Origin: CAYRNC01 sp964425645
Lineage (GTDB): Bacteria; Bacillota; Clostridia; Peptostreptococcales; Anaerovoracaceae
Assembly: GCA_964425645.1 (NCBI GenBank)
Contig: CAYRNC010000061.1
Location: 1-10,591, forward strand
Reading direction: 5' to 3'
DNA length: 10,591 bases
Position numbers and translations under genes: made by a program
Part shown: positions 5,838 through 10,591 of the stretch, in pieces
Numbering within the stretch: position 1 is the first letter of the stretch
How the letters are laid out: every line of letters starts with the position of its first letter
Notes under the pieces: model-generated
Told to the model about the DNA's origin: nothing
Seen by the model: only the letters and a program-made list of their open reading frames with translations
Database searches by the model: none

Positions 5838-7142
5838 CTATTCGATGACGTTTATTATAAGGGGGGTCGGCTCCGGCTTCACCTTACCTATGGTGAAAGC
5901 GTCAGCAACCTCTTCAGCCCCTCGTTCAACCCTTGCTTTATCGTTGCCATGCACAACTGCGAGGGTCTCCCCTTTATGTACATACCCTCCAATTTTTTGT
6001 TTCAATACTACGCCTGCCGCCAAATCGATACTGTCCCCCTTCTTTTCCCGGCCTGCTCCGGTGTGCGAAGAAGCATATCCGATTCTGCCGCATTCTATTC
6101 CAGCTATATAACCTTCTTTTTCGGTTATTATCTCCTTATGATGTTCCGCTTTGGGAAATAAACTGTAATCCTTTACTATTTCCGGATTTCCTCCCTGACC
6201 TTTAATGAAACGCTTAAAACGTTTAAGAGCTGCACCGCTTTCCATGGAACCCTTTGCCATTAACCGGCCCTGTTCCGGGGAATCGGCCTTTCCACCTGCA
6301 TAAACCATATATCCCGCCAACCTTAAAGAAAGTTCCGTAATATCTGAAGGACCAAAGCCCTTTAATGTATCTATCGCTTCAATAACCTCCAGACTATTGC
6401 CCACGGAGAAGCCTAAAGGTTGATTCATGTCAGTAATCAGGGCAACAGTTTTTTTACCGGCAGCCTTTCCTATGTCAACCATGATCCGGCTGAGATCCAA
6501 GGCCGATTCATATTCATTCATAAAAGCACCATTTCCGCACTTAACATCGAATATGATCGCGTCACTACCTAAAGCCAGCTTTTTACTCATAATGCTTGCC
6601 GCAATCAAGCTTATATTATCAACTGTTGCTGTTACATCCCGAAGCGCATAAATCTTTTTGTCTGCCGGTGCAATCCTGTCGGACTGCCCGACGACGGATA
6701 AACCTTCCTTTCTGACAAGATCGATGAATTCACCTATTTCCAAAGCAGTCCTGAAACCCGGTATGGATTCCAATTTATCTATGGTCCCCCCGGTAAAACC
6801 GAGTCCCCGTCCCGACATTTTGGCAACATACACTCCGCAGGCCGCAGCAAGTGGACCTACAATGAGTGTGGTTTTATCCCCCACTCCTCCCGTGCTGTGT
6901 TTATCAACCTTTATTCCTTTTATAGATGAAAGATCCGCCACATCTCCTGTACGGCACATAGCATCTGTCATCAGCCAAGTCTCTTCCCTGTCCATGCCCT
7001 GAAAATGGACAGCCATCAATAATGCAGCTACCTGATAATCCGGTATGCTGTCCGTTGTATACCCTCGCACGAAAAATTCAATTTCCTTTCGCGAAAGGCG
7101 ATCTCCTTCCCTTTTTTTATGTATAATATCGTACATATTCAT
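5838..7142 (-). CDS. pdp: Pyrimidine-nucleoside phosphorylase (Pdp)
   Basis: Pdp splits uridine, thymidine or deoxyuridine with phosphate into base and (deoxy)ribose-1-phosphate, feeding DeoB encoded just upstream. The 434 residues match the 433-residue Bacillus enzyme. The phosphate-binding motif KHSTGGVGDK lies at 81-90, and TGGTIDKLESIPGF at 117-130. The base-binding residues Arg168 (ALRDVTATV), Ser183 and Lys187 (ASIMSKK) sit at the same positions as described for Bacillus PyNP. The all-alpha N-terminal lobe, central alpha/beta phosphate domain and C-terminal domain (about 345-434) are complete. The ATG overlaps the deoB stop as ATGA and has AAAGGA about 8 bases upstream. Alternative names are DeoA or thymidine phosphorylase; the conserved residues and Firmicutes context favour the broad-specificity Pdp. 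Confidence 0.95.
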   Translation of the reverse strand: MNMYDIIHKKREGDRLSRKEIEFFVRGYTTDSIPDYQVAALLMAVHFQGMDREETWLMTDAMCRTGDVADLSSIKGIKVDKHSTGGVGDKTTLIVGPLAAACGVYVAKMSGRGLGFTGGTIDKLESIPGFRTALEIGEFIDLVRKEGLSVVGQSDRIAPADKKIYALRDVTATVDNISLIAASIMSKKLALGSDAIIFDVKCGNGAFMNEYESALDLSRIMVDIGKAAGKKTVALITDMNQPLGFSVGNSLEVIEAIDTLKGFGPSDITELSLRLAGYMVYAGGKADSPEQGRLMAKGSMESGAALKRFKRFIKGQGGNPEIVKDYSLFPKAEHHKEIITEKEGYIAGIECGRIGYASSHTGAGREKKGDSIDLAAGVVLKQKIGGYVHKGETLAVVHGNDKARVERGAEEVADAFTIGKVKPEPTPLIINVIE

Positions 7143-8317
7143 GGCTGTAGTCCTTTTAATTTAAACAAATAGGAAGTCCCTGCCCCGGTACTTCCCACCT
7201 CAAGATATTCAGCCACGGTTGCGGCAATGTTCGCAAATGTATCTCCGGTGCCAAGATTCACCCCGCCCAAAATCGAATTTCCGTAAATAATTATAGGAAC
7301 GTACTCCCTTGTATGATCCCAGCCTGTATATCCCGGATCGTTGCCGTGATCAGCACATAGAATCAATATATCTTTATCCTTCAACACCGATAAAATATCA
7401 GGCAAACTTGCATCGAATTCCTCAAGACATATCGCATAACCCGCGCTGTCTCTTCTGTGTCCGTAGACGGAATCAAACTCCACAAGATTTGTAAAAATAA
7501 GTCCCCCAAAATCTTTTTTTATTGCAGAAATAGTTTTTTCTATACCGTCACGGTTACTTTTAGTATGCACGGAATCCGTTACCCCTTTGCCGTTAAAAAT
7601 ATCGCTTATCTTCCCCACGGTATAAACGACCTGCCCGCTCTCTTTTATATAGTCTAAAAGGGTATCTTTTATCGGAGACACCGAATAATCCTTGCGATCA
7701 GCCGTACGAATATATTCCCCGTCCCGCTCCACAACAAATGGTCTGGCTATCACCCTGCCGACCTGCATGTCTCCCACAAGCATTTTCCTGGCAATTTCGC
7801 AAATCTCATACAGCCGTTTTAAAGGGATCACGTCGATATTGGCTGCAACCTGAAATACGCTGTCCGCCGAGGTATAAACTATGGGTTCACCGGTTTCCTT
7901 GTGCAAGGGGCCAAGTTTTTTAATTATTTCAGTGCCTGAAGCAGCATAATTACCAAGCACACCTGAACCTATAGCTTTTTCATAGTCTTTAATAAAAGAA
8001 TCCGGAAAAGATTCAAATGTTTTAAAGGGTGTGTCCGTATAAAGGCCAGCAATTTCCCAATGTCCCGTGATCGTATCTTTACCTTTTGACTTTTCCTTCA
8101 ATCTCCCGTAAGAAGCTATGGGACAGTCTGTCTTTTCCAATACATTAATCCCTTCGATGTTCCCAAACCCCATACGAATGAGGTTGGGAATCGAAAGATC
8201 CTTCTTCGCAGATGCTATGCTTTTTATGGTATTTGCACCCTTATCCCCGTATTCTGCCGCATCCGGAAGGGACCCGATGCCAAGGCTGTCCAATACGATA
8301 ATGATCGCCCTTTTCAT
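7139..8317 (-). CDS. deoB: Phosphopentomutase DeoB
   Basis: DeoB isomerises (deoxy)ribose-1-phosphate to the 5-phosphate, linking nucleoside breakdown by Pdp to central metabolism. It is an alkaline-phosphatase-superfamily enzyme with two Mn ions in the cytosol. At 392 residues it has the usual length. Aligning by motif with the B. cereus enzyme gives metal ligands Asp10 (VLDSLGIG), Asp282 and His287 (FDSVYGHRRD), Asp323 and His324 (CADHGND) and His335 (WDHTREY). Thr82 in KGKDTITGHWE corresponds to the phosphorylated Thr85. The cap domain (about 100-215) is intact. AGGGGGAT precedes the ATG. The stop overlaps the pdp start by 4 bases, and the upstream phosphoesterase gene ends 12 bases before. 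Confidence 0.97.
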   Translation of the reverse strand: MKRAIIIVLDSLGIGSLPDAAEYGDKGANTIKSIASAKKDLSIPNLIRMGFGNIEGINVLEKTDCPIASYGRLKEKSKGKDTITGHWEIAGLYTDTPFKTFESFPDSFIKDYEKAIGSGVLGNYAASGTEIIKKLGPLHKETGEPIVYTSADSVFQVAANIDVIPLKRLYEICEIARKMLVGDMQVGRVIARPFVVERDGEYIRTADRKDYSVSPIKDTLLDYIKESGQVVYTVGKISDIFNGKGVTDSVHTKSNRDGIEKTISAIKKDFGGLIFTNLVEFDSVYGHRRDSAGYAICLEEFDASLPDILSVLKDKDILILCADHGNDPGYTGWDHTREYVPIIIYGNSILGGVNLGTGDTFANIAATVAEYLEVGSTGAGTSYLFKLKGLQP

Positions 8318-8329
8318 ATGATCCCCCTG

Positions 8330-9031
8330 TTAATCATCGATACTTTTTAAAAAAAGCGGGCTGCAACAAAGATGATCACATGAAACCAAGCGATATTCCA
8401 CACCTCTGTGCATTCCTTGAATCCCCCGTTGATGGGCGTCTGCACCGTGAAGATGCCCGTACACTACTAAATCCACACCGTACTCCTCAAAAAGGGAAGT
8501 GAAATCATTTCGTACTGCACCGCCACCTGCAGGAGGATAATGAAGAGCCCCTATAATTCTTTTCTTACCTGCTTTTTTTGCAGATTCCAACGACATTTTA
8601 AGCCTTCCGACCTCACGCCTGTAAATCTTTTGATCATGCTCGGAAAAATCAGGATCTGCCGGTGTAGTCCATCCCCTGCTGCCGCAAACTGCATAGTTAC
8701 CGGCAGAATAGTAGGTATTCTGCAAGAAATACATGTCCTCAAACAAACTGTTCAGCTTTGTAACCGATGTCCACCATAGATCATGATTGCCTTTGATTAA
8801 AACTTTTTTACCCGGAAGGTTGGACAGCCAACAAAGATCTGCTAATGATTCATCCTGCTTTAAAGCCCAGGAAGTGTCTCCTGCTATAATCACCGTATCC
8901 TCCTCGTTAATCAGCAATCCCCAATTCTCCTGCAGCCTCTCCGTATGTCTGATCCATTGCCCACCATAAATATCCATGGGCTTCTCTCCGCTCATAGACA
9001 GGTGCAGATCTGCAATTGCAAATATATTCAT
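8330..9031 (-). CDS. Calcineurin-like metallophosphoesterase (COG1768-like)
   Basis: This 233-residue cytosolic protein carries the complete metal-site motif series of calcineurin-type phosphoesterases: DLH (8-10), GDTSWA (51-56), GNHD (81-84), an isolated His164 in ALHYPP, and GHLHG (192-196). Its layout (DLHLSMSGEKPMDIYG near the start, GDTSWA, ALHYPP) resembles the COG1768 group of predicted phosphohydrolases, whose substrate is not known to me. The C-terminus has a small cysteine cluster (CDHLCC, 218-223). The ATG overlaps the rmuC stop as ATGA, and deoB begins 12 bases after its stop, so it is translated within the operon. A nucleotide or nucleic-acid substrate is only a guess from its neighbours. 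Confidence 0.87.
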   Translation of the reverse strand: MNIFAIADLHLSMSGEKPMDIYGGQWIRHTERLQENWGLLINEEDTVIIAGDTSWALKQDESLADLCWLSNLPGKKVLIKGNHDLWWTSVTKLNSLFEDMYFLQNTYYSAGNYAVCGSRGWTTPADPDFSEHDQKIYRREVGRLKMSLESAKKAGKKRIIGALHYPPAGGGAVRNDFTSLFEEYGVDLVVYGHLHGADAHQRGIQGMHRGVEYRLVSCDHLCCSPLFLKSIDD

Positions 9032-10362
9032 ACCCCGGCCTCTGATTCTTCAGGATTTTTCAAAAGTCCCTCTTCGTCGATTTCAAGAACTGATCTGCTG
9101 CCGGGTTCCGGAAGGGCTGTAATGCTTCGGAGCTTGCTTTGAATTTTTCTTGTCCTGACCCCTACCAGCTTGTCCAATTCTGCATTGGCCTGATTTATCC
9201 TTTGTTGAGTTGCTGTCAAAACCTTCTCAAAGTTTCCAAATTCAGTCTTCACCGCACCCAATACATTCCAAACCTCACTGGAGTGTTTCTGAATAGCTAG
9301 GGTGCGAAAACCCATCTGAAGACTGTTTAGCAGAGCCGCCATTGTTGTAGGTCCCGCGATATTAATCTTATAGTCTCTTTGTAGAGTTTCCACAAGGCCC
9401 CTTCTGACAACCTCAGCATACAGACCTTCAAAAGGAAGAAACATAATGCCGAAATCCGTAGTAACCGGCGGATTTATGTATTTTTCTTTTATGCTCTTTG
9501 CAAATGTCTTTATTGTTTTGTCCAAATTGACGGCCGCCGCCTCCACCTCTGCGGGAACCCCTGACTCATAGGCCTCCATCAGCTTGCTGTATGCATCTGC
9601 CGGAAACTTAGCATCGATAGGCAGATACACTGTATCTTCCCCGTCTCCGGGAAGTTTTATCGCATATTCTACCCTCTCTCCTCCTCCCTTTTTCATAGAG
9701 GCGTTTTCCTCAAACTGATCGGGAGAAAGAATTTGTTCGAGTATGGCACCTAACTGAATTTCTCCTAAGATACCCCTCGTTTTTACATTGGACAAGACTT
9801 TTTTGAGATCTCCGACACCGGAGGCCAGATGCTGCATTTCCCCCAAACCTTTATATACCTGTTCCAACCTTTCGCTAACCACCTGAAATGACTTGCCTAT
9901 CCTTTCCTCCAAGGTTTTTTGCAGTTTCTCGTTCACGGTTTCACGCATCTGTTCCAGTTTTTTTTCATTGTCTATTTGAATGGAAATCAAACGTTTCTCT
10001 GTAGTATCGTTGATCTGCTTTAACATTTCACTGACCGTTTTTTGAAGAGTATCATTTCTTAAAGTCAGCTGTTGATTAAGTTCGAAAAGCCTGCGGTCTT
10101 GAATATCTGAAGTCTGTTTTTGAGATCCGGATAAAATTTCTCCAAGGCTTTTGAAGCTGGCCTGAACATATTGCAGCGTCTCCTGCCTTGATTCCTTTAT
10201 ACTTTTTTCAAGAGTCTGGCCCAATAAATCCATACTCTTTTGCAATTCAAAACCTGCGGTTTTATCATTGGATCCTTTCTCCAGCCGCTTCAACCTAAAA
10301 AATATGACCATAAAAAAAAGAATTAGAAGTATTAAAATTATCGCTGACAAGGCTTTCTCCAT
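9028..10362 (-). CDS. rmuC: DNA recombination protein RmuC homologue
   Basis: RmuC proteins limit recombination at inverted repeats and are predicted to have a PD-(D/E)XK-nuclease-like core; the biochemical activity is not well established. The 444 residues show a single N-terminal membrane segment (about 5-22) followed by a basic RLKRLEK, a long coiled-coil region rich in Gln, Glu, Lys and Leu (about 40-190), then the RmuC domain. Hallmarks of that domain are TRGILGEIQL (195-204), LPIDAKFPADAY (247-258, with the Asp250-x-Lys252 pair), FLPFEGLYAEV (308-318) and IAGPTTMAALLNSLQMGFRT (335-354). A second helical region follows (about 375-415). AAAGGGA precedes the ATG. It is first in the minus-strand operon, directly behind the promoter at 10405-10413, and overlaps the phosphoesterase gene by 4 bases. 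Confidence 0.95.
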   Translation of the reverse strand: MEKALSAIILILLILFFMVIFFRLKRLEKGSNDKTAGFELQKSMDLLGQTLEKSIKESRQETLQYVQASFKSLGEILSGSQKQTSDIQDRRLFELNQQLTLRNDTLQKTVSEMLKQINDTTEKRLISIQIDNEKKLEQMRETVNEKLQKTLEERIGKSFQVVSERLEQVYKGLGEMQHLASGVGDLKKVLSNVKTRGILGEIQLGAILEQILSPDQFEENASMKKGGGERVEYAIKLPGDGEDTVYLPIDAKFPADAYSKLMEAYESGVPAEVEAAAVNLDKTIKTFAKSIKEKYINPPVTTDFGIMFLPFEGLYAEVVRRGLVETLQRDYKINIAGPTTMAALLNSLQMGFRTLAIQKHSSEVWNVLGAVKTEFGNFEKVLTATQQRINQANAELDKLVGVRTRKIQSKLRSITALPEPGSRSVLEIDEEGLLKNPEESEAGV

Positions 10363-10381
10363 GTGAGTTTCCCTTTCATTA

Positions 10382-10409
10382 TTGCAATAGATTTACATAT
10401 ATATATTAT
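10382..10409 (+). promoter_or_regulatory. Candidate plus-strand promoter for the FeoB-like gene
   Basis: TTGCAA (10382-10387, 4 of 6 matches) and TATTAT (10404-10409, 5 of 6 matches) are separated by 16 bases. The predicted start near 10416 leaves a leader of about 60 bases. The -10 overlaps the minus-strand -10 of rmuC almost completely. Confidence 0.5.
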
Positions 10410-10413
10410 ACCA
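10405..10413 (-). promoter_or_regulatory. Extended -10 promoter of the rmuC-to-dacF operon
   Basis: The minus strand reads TGGTATAAT, a perfect TATAAT (10405-10410) with an extended -10 TG (10412-10413). The -35 at 17 bases (CTTTTA) is poor, as is common for extended -10 promoters. The predicted start near 10398 gives a leader of about 35 bases before the rmuC ATG. Confidence 0.65.
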
Positions 10414-10443
10414 TCAAAGTTTGAAATTAAAAGGTTAAATGTA

Positions 10444-10455
10444 ATCGGCACCGAT
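10444..10455. repeat. Short palindrome ATCGG-CA-CCGAT
   Basis: The 5-bp arms are separated by 2 bases, in the predicted 5' leader of the plus-strand gene, next to GGAGG at 10456-10460. It could be an operator or a small hairpin near the ribosome site. It is short enough to be chance. Confidence 0.25.
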
Positions 10456-10475
10456 GGAGGCGGCTCAATACTAAA

Positions 10476-10591
10476 ATGATATCCAAAATCGATAAAGCCT
10501 TTTCAAGGCCTGTTACGGGAATACCCCTGGTGTTAGCGTTATTTTCCGCCATATTCTTTTTTATCGGTAAATTCGTAGCAGGCACTGTCGT
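10476..10591 (+). CDS. Start of a FeoB-like membrane protein without G domain (partial)
   Basis: The ATG at 10476-10478 opens a frame that runs off the window edge with no stop (38 codons seen). The product begins MISKIDKAFSRPVTGIP, followed by a hydrophobic stretch VLALFSAIFFFIG. This resembles the junction in FeoB ferrous iron transporters where the cytosolic linker meets the first membrane helix (pattern KIDK...P..GIP plus hydrophobic helix). In a normal FeoB about 250 or more residues of GTPase and linker come first. Here the frame is closed by a TAA at 10428-10430, so no G domain can be attached. It could be a stand-alone FeoB membrane half or another nucleoside-recognition/Gate-type permease. 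GGAGG (10456-10460) lies 15 bases before the ATG, an unusually long gap. The call rests on very few residues. Confidence 0.5.
   Translation, partial: MISKIDKAFSRPVTGIPLVLALFSAIFFFIGKFVAGTV

Noticed and set aside
5551..6111. Plus-strand open frame of 186 codons
   Set aside because: It lies opposite mogA and pdp, which have full sets of family motifs. Its translation shows no domain and looks like an antisense shadow.
10454..10474. Six-codon upstream frame (ATG at 10454-10456, TAA at 10472-10474) before the FeoB-like gene
   Set aside because: It has no ribosome site of its own, and its bases contain the GGAGG of the next gene. It is probably chance.
1..10591. CRISPR array, insertion sequence, prophage or toxin-antitoxin/defence system
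   Set aside because: There are no regularly spaced repeats, transposase or integrase genes, terminal inverted repeats or small paired genes. All long genes belong to housekeeping families.

Overview
The window looks like a low-to-moderate-GC Firmicutes (Clostridia-type) chromosome. The reasons are strong AAGGAGG-like ribosome sites, a TTG start, extended -10 promoters, a sporulation-lineage D,D-carboxypeptidase (DacF type), a short M29 aminopeptidase, and deoB, pdp and dacF lying close together. No mobile element, CRISPR array or prophage gene is visible. This is mostly core-metabolism territory.

Layout from left to right. (1) 1-71: the 5' part of a tRNA-Ser(CGA) on the minus strand, cut by the window edge. 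(2) 72-315: a gene-free stretch with a good minus-strand promoter overlapping the end of the next gene, a second extended -10 inside an inverted repeat, and nested inverted repeats that fold better as minus-strand RNA. (3) 316-1260: a minus-strand DagK/YegS-family lipid kinase. (4) 1261-1439: a divergent intergenic region with a -10 on each strand. (5) 1440-2549: a plus-strand M29 aminopeptidase, convergent with the next block across a 12-bp hairpin. (6) 2590-10362: eight minus-strand genes. Read in transcription order they are rmuC, a metallophosphoesterase, deoB, pdp, mogA, moaA, moaC and dacF. (7) 10363-10475: a divergent promoter region in which the -10 elements of the two strands overlap. 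(8) 10476-10591: the start of a plus-strand membrane protein resembling the transmembrane half of FeoB, cut by the window edge.

The minus-strand block from rmuC to moaC is very compact. Three junctions are 4-base ATGA overlaps and the others are 12, 14 and 27 bases, so it is almost certainly one operon; dacF follows 97 bases later. Two functional modules are visible. DeoB and Pdp together handle nucleoside salvage: Pdp releases (deoxy)ribose-1-phosphate and DeoB isomerises it to the 5-phosphate. MoaA, MoaC and MogA supply the first (GTP to cPMP) and a late (adenylylation) step of molybdenum cofactor synthesis; the MoaD, MoaE and MoeA steps are not in the window. RmuC and the metallophosphoesterase head the operon, and DacF trims peptidoglycan at its end.

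The points most worth a second look are the possible structured RNA or leader before the tRNA, the overlapping divergent promoter at 10.4 kb, the FeoB-like protein that seems to lack a G domain, and the molybdopterin genes lying between pdp and dacF.
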